Assembly: GCA_911728455.2 (NCBI GenBank)
Contig: OU452230.1
Location: 13,923,490-13,987,489, forward strand
Source: Marthasterias glacialis
Taxonomy: Eukaryota > Echinodermata > Asteroidea > Forcipulatida > Asteriidae
Direction: 5' to 3'
DNA: 64,000 nucleotides
Shown: one piece after another, positions 11,311 through 23,531 of the stretch
Numbering within the stretch: position 1 is the stretch's first letter
Layout of the letters: each line of letters begins with the position of its first letter
Program-made: the position numbers and the translations under genes
Notes under the pieces: generated by a model
Seen by the model: the letters and a program-made list of their open reading frames with translations, nothing else
Told to the model about the DNA's origin: nothing
Database searches by the model: none

Positions 11311-12780
11311 GTTCTGTTTCCGGTTACCCGACCGACCCTAATTTTACGGCGCGACCCTAAACTTTTTATTTGAATTTTTCCTTTTTCAGCGGTTTAAAAT
11401 AATGAATTAATTAGAATGGAAAAAAAAATAAATAAATAAAATAACAAATAAATAATTAAAATGGAGATTGACTCCGTCACTATGAAATGAACATGAAAAT
11501 AAAGTAGACGTAGTTCATGCGTCGACACCGTGGTCAGTAAAACATCAACCCAAGCCGTAAAACGAATCTAGCTCCCCTTCTGTAGCGTTTACTGTGCTGC
11601 GATCGACAGTGACGCATTAGTCGTTATGGTGAGTCCCTCTCATTCACTCTGCATGTGGCAAATTTTTCTTTGCCAAGTAACATTTATTACAATCACATTC
11701 AGTCTTTTTTTTCACCCTGTACTGAATTCTATGACATCATCAAGCAACAACATGAACAAATAAAGGATAGAAAACATACCTGAAACATCGCGATGATTTA
11801 TTTCTTATTAAAAATAGCCATCAGAAAAAAAAAAATAGATTTAAAAGCACACCGAAAGCTCGGTGCGCAGGGGCCGGTTACTTGCTTCATGTCTTTCAGT
11901 TTTACAATGACGTCAGCGCTTGAACGCCTGAAAGATTTGGACGTGCAGTTGATGAACATTGCTCACTGCGAACTGCACATCCAAACAAATCCAGCGCGCA
12001 CTGTTGTTGCATGTGCTTCGTGTGTGGAGCACGCATCACATGTTATCTTCGCAGCATCTTTTTCAAAATAATCAGTCCCCGTTCGTTGTTCAAACGTTCG
12101 TTGTGGAATCGTCCATGTTCTGCAGAAAGAATTTTCAGAGCGTGAGTTAACGATTTTCTGTGTCTATTTTGTGTTTATTGTGAACAAAATTCAAATGACA
12201 AGGATGTATTTGTGAGTTATATTTATAAGCAATATGGAGTGCATTTCATTCGGGCATTGTCGCTGAATATCACTCGATGAAATCTGGCTTTTGCATTTTA
12301 CTCGGCTTGTTTCGCTTCGCCTCGTGCTGAAATTTAGGTTTAGAGGTTTTTGTTTGTGTTTCTTGGTATTCATCTTTGTATTTCTTCCACAATACTGGGG
12401 TCCTGCTGATCTTGAAATGCCAGCCAGGAAAAATTTGGACAAGCTTTACATTACCCCCCCTGCCTTTTATTGGGGTGAACCCTGCTTGGGGCAGATGGTG
12501 CATCTCTGAAAAGAGCCACCTGGTCACTACGAAAGGACCTCATACACTTTTCGTCCTCAAGATGCATATGACCATCACTCCTCGGCCACTCATGTGCAGA
12601 GAGAGGTCCGTGCTACCAGCTTCCAGCCATGCCAGCCTGCTGACACTGCCAGAAACTCCATCGCCATGAGACTTTTCACTCAACTTCTTCACCAGACCAA
12701 CTTATTCACTCGATTGCCAGGAGTTCACAGTGCGGCATACGTTGCGCAGAGAGACAATAAGACAAATCCTCTTTTGATGG
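11311..12780. other. Unassigned intron 1 sequence with a repeat shared with 45.2 kb
   Basis: No gene is recognised. The stretch 12150-12300 resembles 45215-45345: both carry TTTTGTG, ATCAAATGACAAGGAT or ATTCAAATGACAAGGAT, AGTTAT, then a GTCGCTGA or TATCGCTCAG segment. An A-rich patch with (AAAT)-like repeats lies at about 11418-11460. The flanks suggest this block was inserted between the LINE body and its leader. Confidence 0.4.
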
Positions 12781-13200
12781 GATGATTCCATTTTTGCCAT
12801 TAGCCAACTAGTAGCTCTTCTGCCAGGGGTTAGTACCAAAACCACTGCTGCCTAGTTTTGGGGGTTTGTGATCGGAGTGCCCTTCTCCTAGGTGGGTAGC
12901 CCTCCAGGGTTTACAAGTACATGTACCACCTGCCCGGGTTTGGATTCATAGTTTTACCTTTTCCTGGATGGGCTGCCTTCCAAGGCTTATGAGCCCCATA
13001 TGCTTGGAGCAATCTGGTTTTAAGGCACCAGAAACCCGCATGCACACCTCTGCCCACCTCTGCCCACCTCTGCCCACCTCTGCCCATGGTTCTAAATGGG
13101 AATTGGCAGGTGAAGCCAGGCCAGGTCATTTTATGGTTGAGAAGTGGCTCAGAACTTTGCACAATCCCGGCCATTCCTAATCCTTTGACCCTGTATTATT
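12781..13200 (-). mobile_element. Probable 5' leader of the LINE family at 8.4-11.3 kb
   Basis: The - strand carries a block ending GGAGGGCTACCCACCTAGGAGAAGG and CCCCTGGCAGAAGAGC, which I associate with leaders of this LINE family. It lies in the correct orientation and on the correct side of the LINE body. A 10-bp unit (CCTCTGCCCA) is repeated four times at about 13045-13086. Assignment is by recollection of family layout, so it is tentative. Confidence 0.4.
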
Positions 13201-13863
13201 ATCTAGCGCTTAGATGTCTATGTCAAGTAAAATGAAACCTAGTAAGTGGACACTTAAAATTCTAAATGACGTAATTATGTTAAAACAAATAATTTATTTA
13301 CTCCCAGAATTTTTGTAAAGACAGACTTTTGACAAAAAATTCTAGTCATTTGGATGCCAGTCAACCTGTGTACCAATTACTAGTCTCCAAAAATGTTAGG
13401 CCTTCAAAAATGCAAAAAAAAACCAACACAAAAATCAATTAGAAGGGGCGGGGCTTCATTTTTTAGGGGTCCATTTCTCAGAAACAGCAAGGAGTAGGTA
13501 TCTAAAATTTTGTGTTTGTTCATTGCACCCATAGATGATTGTTTAAAAATAAAAATCTAGCAAAATCTAAGTCGGTCACTGCCAACCCATTAGGCAGTTA
13601 GGTGAGTTGGCATGGACTGACCCAAAGTGCATTTATGAATGGGAATTAAAGATTAGTTACTAGGTCTTAAACTGAGAGTTGAAAACCTTGCAGAGCTTTG
13701 GCTGTGCAATAAAAGACCTTTCCTTCGTTCTTTATCACACAGCCATGACCCTGCCGGTTTTAAAAGCCACTCTTTTATTGGTTGTTCCGACAAAAATGAA
13801 GGTGTCGGAACAGCCTTTGTTTCTGTCAAGATTTTTATTAGGTGTTTTTGTATTTTTTTTTTT
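13201..13863. other. Unassigned intron 1 sequence before the rolling-circle array
   Basis: No gene is recognised. A degenerate palindrome GTTCCGAC...GTGTCGGAAC at 13783-13813 resembles the 5' hairpin of the array units and may be an older 5' end. Confidence 0.4.
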
Positions 13864-14319
13864 TAGGTGTTCGGGCTCAAGTCCAAAGGCCTATTGTTTT
13901 TGTTCTTTTTTTTTCTTTTTTTAGGTGTTCGGCCATCAGCCAAAAACCTATTGTTATTGTTAAGTTATTTTGAAACGTTGATGAAACGTTGTAATGAAAC
14001 GTTGTACATTAATAATCATTACATCAATTTTGAGCTCTCTGGCAATTCTAGATGTTATGCACAAAGTGTGACCCCATTTTTTGACCTTTAGTTCCTGTCA
14101 AACCGGAAGTTGAAATTTAATATGACAAACCTTCATGCCTAAAGAACAACAATAGATACAAATAAATATTTTGCCCGTTAGCACGCTCAGCACAAAGAGA
14201 CATAAACTTGCACACAATATTGAGCTTAAAATTTTGAATTATGTGATCGCTATATTATTACGTTCAACCGAACACCGTGAGTTTGTGACCGTGAGTTTGT
14301 TCACAAACTCAATTTCTAG
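13864..14319 (+). mobile_element. Rolling-circle unit 1 (short)
   Basis: It begins with TAGGTGTTCGGGC at 13864, and a second 5' hairpin TAGGTGTTCGGCC follows at 13921. It ends in GTGAGTTTGT/ACAAACTC and CTAG at 14316. It includes one half palindrome near 14098 (AACCGGAAGT). Confidence 0.7.
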
Positions 14320-14910
14320 TTAGGTGTTCGGCCAACAGCCGAACAACTATTGTTATTGTTCTGTTTTTTTTTTTAGGCGTTCGGCCAACAGCCGAACAAC
14401 TATTGTTATTGTTCTGTTTTTTTTTTGTTTTTTTTTTAGGTGTTCGGCCAACAGCCGAACAACTATTGTTATTGTTCTGTTTTTATTTTACAAATGTTTA
14501 CAATGTGTGACCTCATTTGAAAGTAGTTTATGACCATTGAAAATATTATATTGATGACGTCATCAAATGTTACAGTTTGTTACGACGACGAGTTTAAAAA
14601 TATTTTTTTTTTTATTTCAATTTTATTTTTTTGAGCAAACTACGTGTTGAATTTTGTGGTAATAGATAACGACTATAAAAGCCTAATTGTGAAATTTGAA
14701 CAAAATTGGCCGTTGCATAACGAAGTTATATTAAGGTGAAAAGTGCCGTTTTTAGCGCGATCGGCGATAAAGTCTGTACAGTTCCCTCAATGTATTGCAC
14801 CCCGTGCGTGTGCACTCTAGGCTTTTACTGCATGCTGTGTATATACCTACACGCGACAAGTCAGGTCTTGTCACAGTTCATCGAACTTTGCGGTGTGTTG
14901 TTAAGTTCTG

Positions 14911-14938
14911 CGTGTGTGTGTGTGTGTGTGTGTGTGTA
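14911..14938. repeat. (GT)n microsatellite
   Basis: A run of about 13 GT dinucleotides lies just before the ATG of the exon-like segment in unit 2. The corresponding sites in the other two copies have only three or four GT units. Confidence 0.9.
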
Positions 14939-14941
14939 ATA

Positions 14942-15022
14942 ATGGCGACGCAAAGAAAAACATGTAAGTCATGCCAAGTTCAGTGTGGAAATGTTTCCCT
15001 TTATGTCATTCTGGTGGCTTAA
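14942..15022 (+). pseudogene. Exon-like segment in rolling-circle unit 2 (copy 2, stopped)
   Basis: It has the same ATG context and MATQRKTCKSCQVQCGNVSL peptide as the segment at 3890-4013. It reaches a TAA at 15020 where the open copy reads through. The nucleotide match continues to the GTGAGT donor at about 15074. Confidence 0.4.
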
Positions 15023-16761
15023 TTGTGACAGGGAGAGGAAGAGGAGACTTTACTGAGACGATCACATGCTCACGTGAGTTGTTTGTTGTATAATGGTGGA
15101 GAAAATGCAATTGACAAAATGATCGTCTTTCGTTCTATATTTACCGATCACGTACGTGCTTACATACGAGAGTCACAATGTGCAACAGCGGGGCCAGAGG
15201 CACTTTACCCCCGCGAGAGTTGTTGTCGGGATACGCTGAGTAAAACTGTTTAAAAGTAAAGTTTAAAAGTAAAGTCATCGCCTTTCAAAATGTCAGTGTA
15301 TTTCTTTAGCCGTGCACACTTGTGTTTATGATGTTTATCAAAGTGGGGTAGTTTTTATAAAACTTTGGAACTTTTTAATACAGATAATGAGCTCGGAATT
15401 TGAATCTGTCAAATGTCAGATTGACTGTACAGTACACCAGTGTTCGTGATGTTACAAAATAAGACCGTTAATTTGATATAGCGCCACCAACGTTCACTAG
15501 CGATACACACTTTGTTTTATTGACACCGCATAGATGCCGAACAAAACGGAGGGCAGCAGCAAGGGTTAATGTTTTGATAAAAGGCAATATGAATACTATT
15601 CTGAACACACAACCTGGCGGCAGCCAATTGCACGGCGTGGAAAAGGAACACTTTGGAAAGCACGAAAACATTGTTTTTCCTGGCAGTTAAAACCAAAAAG
15701 GTAACTTGTTTTTCCTCCAGGAGTCGAGTTACAATAAATGTATGCGGTTCTTTATAATTCTTAGTGACCTGAGTTGACCTCGCTTCCTGCCCAAACCGGA
15801 AGTCCCCATGAAATACATATGATAAAGCTCTTTTTAATTATTTTCATATTCATATTTAAAGGTTTTATTTGATTTCACTTTCAATATATCAAACAAAATC
15901 AAAACCATGTGTTATACGGTGTCTCATAGAGACCATTATGTTGCTTTAAATGTTAATTCCTCCAAAATTTTCTTCAAATAAATAACTCAAAATTGAAATT
16001 AAACTGAACCTTGAAACTGTGCATATACTTGAACCTCAATATGAAGACGCGAAATAAAACAATGACGTCATGATGATGTCATCAGATGTTGAGTTACAAT
16101 AAATCAAAGTTTATTCATTAAATCAGAACTTCTGAAGTGCACAATGGATTTTTACAATCTACACATCATCGCAAAGGTCTTTTGGAAACAATTTAAATGT
16201 CTCAAGAAATGACCCCAATTTGACCTTGTATTGCGGTTCCAACCGGAAGTTGAAGGAAAGAATTGTTATAAAGCCATTCTTTTTTAGTTCTTTGGTCAGT
16301 ATAAAACGAGCTTTGGACAGTGGTTTCAGTGTGTGAGTAGGTAAAGGACTCTGCTTTTTCAAGTTTAAAACTGATGACATCATTACATTAAACAGCGTCC
16401 TTTTGGTAACAAGTTTCAAATCAATGGTGCTACGACACTAATTGTAACGGCTTTTTTTTTTCTCGTGTTCTTCTTTCCCTGCGAACCTTCTCCAGCAATT
16501 TTAAACAAAAGTAAAGCTTGTAAAAACTTAAAACTTACTGTGTACATAGGCAATAGTGAGTAGATGAAACTGCCACTTTTTTGGAATGATGACATTTGTC
16601 AAGAAACGGGAGTTGTTACAAAGTGTGGTACAAGTTTAACTATAAAAACCAAACATTGTATACAAACTCATCTTTTTATGTTCAATGTTTTTGAACTACG
16701 TCATCATGTAACGTTCAACCGAACACCGTATTTTTGTAATAAACAAAAATTCTATGTCTAG

Positions 16762-17671
16762 TTTCCTCGTGTTCTTCTTTCCCTGCGAACCTTCTCCAGC
16801 AATTTTAAAGAAAAGTAAAGCTTGTACAAACTTAAAACTTACTGTGTACATAGGCAATAGTGAGTAGATGAAACCGCCACTTTTTTGGAATGATGACGAC
16901 ATTGATGACGTCATGACAAGGTTTTTAATGTTGAAAAATGACCATTTGCTTGTTGCTGTATCTCAACGAATATACAAGCTATGATGTTCATACTTAGGCA
17001 TCAAATAGATAAAGACTTGGACAACATTTGAAAAGTTAACGCCAAAATCGTACGACCTTACTTCCGGGTCGTTACCCTGGGTCAAAGTATGCCTCCGTGT
17101 TTTTTCATCAAAAAACAACTTTCAAGCTTATCTACGGAATAACTCAAGATTGAGATTGATTTGAACGTTGAAACTCAACAGATAGGTGAACCTTGGTATC
17201 AAGACACCACAGACCTAACTACGTCATAATGACGTCATCGGGCATTAAATTACAATGAATCAAAGTTTGTAAAACTCATTTGGCGCGAATTTTTTTGGGA
17301 ATACCCAACGGCGCTCTCTGTGGTCCAACGAAAGAGGGCGCTGTTGGGAATAAAGATTTTAGAAACATTGCGCGCTATGGAAAATCGCAATAGTTGAGTG
17401 ATAACGTCTCGCACCAAAACCACCACTTTTTTGGACTGATGACGTCATTGATGATGTCATTACATTAAATAGCGAGAAAATTTATATCTTGAGAACCACA
17501 AATGCTTTGTCAAGAAACGGGAGTTGTTACAAAGTGTGGTACAAGTTTAACCAAAAAACCAAACATTGTATACAAATTCATCTTTTTATGTTCAATGTTT
17601 TTGAACTACGTCATCATGTAACGTTCAACCGAACACCGTATTTTTGTAATAAACAAAAATTCTATGTCTAG
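16762..17671 (+). mobile_element. Rolling-circle unit 3
   Basis: It runs from just after the previous CTAG (TTTCCTCGTGTTCTTC) to CTAG at 17668. Its last 100 bases are nearly identical to the end of unit 2, including the ATTTTTGT stem-loop. It contains TGACGTCA near 16906, 17231 and 17441. Confidence 0.65.
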
Positions 17672-17676
17672 TTTTT

Positions 17677-19409
17677 TAGGTGTTCGGCTACCAGCCAAAA
17701 ACCTATCGTTATTGTTCTTTTTTTTTTCTTTCTTCGTCTTCTTCTTATGCCTGAACCTTCTCCGCAAAATTTGAGAAAAACTGAAACTTGTATGAACTTG
17801 AAACTTCTCATGAACATCAACCTTGGTGAGTAGACGAAACCGCAACTTTTTTGGAATGATGACATCATTACGCTAAATAAACATTAAATAATTTGAAAAT
17901 TCATATCTTCAGAACCAGAAGCGCTACGTTCAAGATTCTTCCACTAAATGAAACCTCCTGTAAAGTTCTACAAATGTCATGCACAACTTGACCTCATTTG
18001 ACCTTTACTTCCGGTCGAAACCGGAAGTTCAAAAGTTCAAAAATTCATAATTCAAGAACTGCTTATCATATTGTCAAAATTTAAATGTCAGTTTGAAGAT
18101 CGTTTAGCCTGCTCAAAATTTTGCACAGACATAATACCAGTTTGACATTGTCTTCTGGCAGTAAAAGATGACGTCATTGATTGCGTCATTATATTAAATC
18201 AACGCTTATTATTTAAAAAATCCATATCTGAAGAACTGTATATGTTACATACAAGATCTTTGCACCATATGAAAGCTTTTCGATTACTCTAGAAAATCTT
18301 ACACAGTGTGTGACCCCATTTGACCTTGACTTCCGGTCGAAACCGGAAGTTAAAATGTAATTTTTCCAAAAAATCATATTTCAATAAAAAACAGGTTATA
18401 GTAATAACCATTACTTCATCTGAAAACACTTTAACCAGTCTACATGTCTTACAGAAAGTGTGACCCCATTTGACCTTGACTTCCGGTCGCAACCGGAAGT
18501 TGAAGTTTACATATAAAAAAATTCATAGGTCATTAACTAAACGAGGTACAGTCTTGAAACTTACTATTACCTGAAAATTTACTGTGCAGTAAACTGCACT
18601 GTTTTTTCTGGATGACGACGTCATCGATGATGTCATTACAATAAATCAACCATCAATATTTCAAAAATTCATATCTGAAGAACCGTAAATGATACATACA
18701 AGATCTTTGCACCATATAAAAGCTCTTCAATTACTCTGCACACCTTACACAGTTTGTGACCCCATTTGACCTTGACTTCCGGTCGAAACAGGAAGTCCAC
18801 ATTTTATTTCTCAAAAAGATTATTTTTCAATAACAAAACAGAACTCATCTATAATCATTACTTCATCTGAAAGCTTGTTTTAACCATTCTAAAAATTGTG
18901 TTGAAGATGTGACCCCATTTGACCCTTACTTGCGGTTGAAACGGATGTTGAAATTTCACAGATAGTAAATTCATAATTCATCAACTAAGCGTGATACAGA
19001 CTTGAAACTTGCTGTTGCCTTAGACATTACTGTGTAGATGAAACTGGATTTTTTCCGGATTATGACATCATCGATGACGGCATTATATTAAATCTACGTT
19101 TAATGTTTCAAAAAATCATATTTGGGGAATCATAAAAGTTACACAGGAAATTTTTGCACCATATGCAAGCCCTTGAAATACTTTACAACTATCGCAGAGT
19201 GTGACCCCATTTGAGCAATAGTTCATGTCAAAACCGGAAGTTGAAGTTTCATATGACTGACCTTCATGCCTAAAGATCAACACAAGGTACAAATAAAAAT
19301 TTTGCCCATCAGCACACCACACAATATTGACCTTGTTTTCAATGACGCAATCACTTTATTACGTTCCAGTCGAACACCGTGAGTTTGTTCACAAACTCTC
19401 AATTTCTAG
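17677..19409 (+). mobile_element. Rolling-circle unit 4, rich in ETS-like palindromes
   Basis: The 5' hairpin TAGGTGTTCGGC is at 17677. Full ACTTCCGG...GGAAGT palindromes start at 18007, 18329, 18479 and 18775, with degenerate ones near 18928 and 19220. Spacings are about 150 or 300 bp. It ends in GAGTTTGT/ACAAACTC and CTAG at 19406. Confidence 0.75.
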
Positions 19410-20631
19410 TTTTTCTGGGTATTCTTCCCCCTGAACCTTGTCTGCAAATTTTCTCAAAAAGTAAAGCTTGTATGAACTTGAAACTTACCATGTACAATGA
19501 TCTTAGTGAGTAGATGAAACCGCAACTTTTTTGGAATGATGACGTCATTGATGATGTCATTATGTTAAATAAACGTTAAATAATTAAAAAAATTCATAAC
19601 TCAAGAACGGCAAATGCTACATTCACAATCCTTGGTGCTCATGAAAGGTCTTGTAATGTTGGACAAATTGTATGCACACCTTGACCTCATTTGACCTTTA
19701 CTTCCGGGCAAAACCGGAAGTTAAAGTAACAAACCATGTTATTTGGGGCTCTAGAACCTAAGTGAGTAAAAATATGGACAAACTTTTAATGAATAATATT
19801 TTTTATAGCTAAAGGGCATTCTAGAAATTTGATATATGACGTCATAGCTACGTCACAACGAAATTGATACACAAGGTACAAAAAAAAAATTATTTTGCTA
19901 TCTCAAAAAATACAGCATGTACAGACTTGAAACTTACTACATACCTAGACCACAGTGTGTACATGACAAAGAAACTTTTTTGGAATGATTACGTCATCGA
20001 TGACGTCATTACATTAAATTGAAGTTTTATGTTAAAATACTCATATCTCCAGAATCAGATATGCTACATACATGATCTTTAAACCATATGAAAGGTCATA
20101 AAGTATTAAATAAATCTTACACAGGGTGTGGCCCCATTTGACCTTTACTTCCGGTCGAAACCGGAAGTAGTATTTTTTTACATAAAAACCATATCGGAAT
20201 AACGTAATTTTGTGTATTAATATAATAACTTCATTTTAAGGCCCTTCGACGACTCCACAAATATTTACAAAGTGTGACCTCATTTGACCTTCACTTCAAA
20301 ACCGGAAGTATAAGTTTGAACAACAAAAATATGTATTTAGTAAAGAAACATGGTACATTAATAATCTTTACATCAGTTTAAAGCTCTCTGCCAATTCTAG
20401 ATACCATGCACAAGGTTTGACCCCATTTGACCTTTAGTTCCTGTGAAACCTGAAATTGAAGTTTCATATGATAAACCTTCATGCATAAAGATAAAAAGGT
20501 ACAAATAAATATTTCGCCCGTCAGCATAGCACAAATAGACAAAAAACTTGCAAACAATATTGACCTTAAAATTTTCAATTACGTAATTAAGCCGAACACA
20601 GTGAGTTTGTTCACAAACTCTAAATTTCTAG
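19410..20631 (+). mobile_element. Rolling-circle unit 5
   Basis: It starts directly after a CTAG with TTTTTCTGGGTATTCTTCC and lacks a recognisable 5' hairpin. Palindromes lie at 19700, 20147 and about 20292. A double ATCGATGACGTCATT lies near 19995. It ends with the GAGTTTGT stem-loop and CTAG at 20628. Confidence 0.65.
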
Positions 20632-21830
20632 TTTTTTTTGTTTTTTTTTCTGGGTATTTTTATCCCTGAACCTTGTTGGCAAATTTTCTCAAAAAGTAAA
20701 GCTTGTATGAGCTTGAAACTTACCATGTACAAAGATCTTAGTGAGCAGATGAAACCGTAATGTTTTTGGAATGATGACGTCATGACGTTAAATAAACGTT
20801 AAATAATTCAAAAAATTCATATCTCAAGAACGGCAAATGCTACATTCAAAATTTTTGGTGCATATGAAACGTCTTGTAATGTTGGACAAATTGTATGCAC
20901 ACCGTGACCCCATTTGACCTTTATTTCCTGTCAAAACCGGAAGTTAAAGTTAAAATCATGTTATTTAGGGCTGTAGAGCTTAAGTGAATGAAGATATGAA
21001 GAAACTTTCAATGCATATTATTTTTTTTTAGCTCACAAGCATTCTAGAAATGTATGTGACGTCATAGCTACGTCACAACGTAATTGATACACGAGGTCGA
21101 AAAAAAAAAATGTTATCTCAAAAAATAAAGCATGTACGGACTTGAAACTTACTATACCTAGACCACAGTGTGTACATGACAAAGCAAAATTTTTGGAATG
21201 ATGACGTCATCGATGACGTCATTACATTAAATTGAAGTTTTATACTAAAATCATATCTTCAGAATAATACATGCTACATGCATGATCTTTACACCATATG
21301 ACAGGTCTTGAAGTATTGAAAATATCTTACAAAGAGTGCGACCCCATTTAACCTTTACTTCCGGTGGAAATCGGAAGTAGTAGTTTTTTTTATATAAACA
21401 TTCATATCTGAATAATGTAAATTTGTACATTAATATAATAACCTGATTTTAAGGACCTTCCTGCGATTCTACAAATTTTTACAATGTGTGAACCCATTTG
21501 ACCTTCACTTCGGGTCGAAACTGGAAGTATGAGTTTGTACATACAAAAATATGTATCTTATTAATGAAACGTGGTACGTTAATAATCATTACATCAATAT
21601 AAAGCTCTCGGGCAATTCTAGATATCATGTACAAAGTGTGACCCCATTTGACCTTTAGTTCCTGTCAAAACCGGAAGTTGAAGTTTCATATGACAAACCT
21701 TCATGCATGAAGATCAACAAAAAATAGCACAAGAGACAAAAAACTTGCACACAATATTGACCTTAAAATTTTCAATTACGCAATCACTTTATTACAGTCA
21801 AGCCGAACACCGTGAACTCTAAATTTCTAG
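20632..21830 (+). mobile_element. Rolling-circle unit 6
   Basis: It is a close relative of unit 5, with the same order of blocks. Palindromes lie at about 20923, 21357, 21507 and 21657, and two adjacent TGACGTCA copies at 21202-21222. The terminal stem-loop has lost most of its arms (GTGAACTC only), and CTAG is at 21827. Confidence 0.65.
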
Positions 21831-21831
21831 T

Positions 21832-23469
21832 TAGGTGTTCGGCCAACAGCCGAACAACTATTGTTATTGTTAAGTTTTTTTTTAGGTGTTTGGCCATCAG
21901 CCGAACAACTATTGTTATTGTTAAGTTTTTTTTCTTTATTTTCTGGGTGTTCTTCCCCCTCAAACTTGTCGGTCAATTTTCTCAAAAAGGAAAGCTTGTA
22001 CGAACTTGAAACTAACCATGTACAAAGATATTAGTGAGTAGATGATACCGAAACTTTTTTGAAATGATGACGTCATTGATGACGTCATGACAATAAATAT
22101 ACGTTAAATAATTCAAACAATTCATAACTCAAGAACGGCAAATGCTACATTCAAAATCTTTAGTGCATATGAAAGGTCTTGTAATGTTGGACAAATTGTA
22201 TGCACACCGTGACCTCAATTGACCTTTACTTCCGGTAGAAACCGGAAGTTAAAGTAACAAATCATGTTATTTGGGGCTGTAGAGCCTAAGTGAGTAAAAA
22301 TATCAACAAACTTTTAATGAATAATATTTTCTTTAGCTCACGAGCATTTTAGAAATGTGATAAATGACGTCATAGCTACGTCAAAACGTAATTGATACAC
22401 GAGGTCGAATAAAAATTATTTTGCTATCTCAAAAATTAAAGCATGTACGGACTTGAAACTTACTATATACCTAGACCACATTGTGTACATGACAAAGAAA
22501 AAAATTTGGAATGATGACGTTATCGATGACGTCATTACATGAAATTGAAATTTCATATTAAAATACCCAGAATCAGATATGCTACATACATGATCTTTAC
22601 ACCATATGAAAGGTCATGAAGTATTGAATAAATCTTACACAGGGTGTGACCCCATCTGACCTTTACTTCCGGTCGAAACCGGAAGTAGTAAATTTTTATA
22701 TAAAAATCCATATCTGAATAACGTAAATTTGTACATTAATATAATAACTTAATTTTGTGACACATTAAGTGACCTTTGTGACATCTACTTCCGGTTAAAC
22801 TGAAAGTAGCTCTTTATTTAAAAATTGTAAAAGCAGGAAAATGATTCTTTCACCAAATACCAGGGTTAGGGAAGGTCCTTCTCTGTTGCACATTGCGTGA
22901 CCTCGGTGACCTCTACTTGAGGTCAAACGGAAGTAACTCCTCATTTATAAATGGTAAGAATTACGAACATGGTTCTTTCACCAAATACCAAGGTTAGGGC
23001 AGGTCCTTCTTTGTTACACATTGCGTGACCTCTGTGACCTCTACTTCCAGTCAAACGGAAGTAGTTCCTCATGTAAAAGTGGTTAGAGGTAGGGATGTGA
23101 TTCTTTCGCGAAATATCAAGGTAAGGGAAGGTCTTTCTTTTCGGCGATAAGTCTGTACAGTACAGTTACCTCACTGTGTTGTACCACAAGTGTGTGCACT
23201 CAAGGTTTTGACTGCTCGCTCTGTTATGTGTATACATAGCCTATACATACACATTGACAAGTCAGGTCTTGTCACAGTTTTCAAACTTTGCGGTGTGTTG
23301 TTAAGTTCTATGTGTGTGTAATAATGGCGCCGCGAAGAAAAACTTAATTTTAATTTTGTAATGTAAAGCACAAGTTCATGTTTTATGTTCATATTCAGAT
23401 ATTTAGTTGATTTAATTTGATAGGCTTACCGAACACCTTGTTTTTGTGATGTCACATAAACTTGTCTAG
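21832..23469 (+). mobile_element. Rolling-circle unit 7
   Basis: The 5' hairpin occurs twice (21832, 21883). Palindromes start at 22228 and 22665, and the AAGGTCCTT-type array of the 3' part lies at 22740-23140. A truncated piece of the long-subfamily body (CGGCGATAAGTCTGTACAG) lies at 23142. It ends with a stem-loop and CTAG at 23466. Confidence 0.65.
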
Positions 23470-23531
23470 TTTTTATTATAATTGGCTTTTCTGCTTTCAG
23501 CGGAAAAGCCTTTGCTTTTGTGCTGATTTTT

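Larger units (their letters stand above)
14321..16761 (+). mobile_element. Rolling-circle unit 2 (long subfamily, triple 5' end)
   Basis: The 5' hairpin is present three times, at 14321, 14374 and 14437, each followed by TATTGTTATTGTTCTG and a T-run. The body at 14550-15870 is the long-subfamily segment. The stem-loop ATTTTTGT/ACAAAAAT and CTAG at 16758 end the unit. A second 5'-like block (CTCGTGTTCTTCTTTCCCTG) at 16460 suggests that a shorter unit starts inside. Confidence 0.7.

Noticed and set aside
12968..13180. A 70-aa ORF across CCTCTGCCCA repeats as a gene
   Set aside because: It is the antisense of the presumed LINE leader and includes a simple 10-bp tandem repeat.
15536..15720. THAP-type zinc finger in the long rolling-circle body
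   Set aside because: A CAAANCTAxK-like string appears in one copy, but the later Cys and His positions are absent and all three copies are out of frame.
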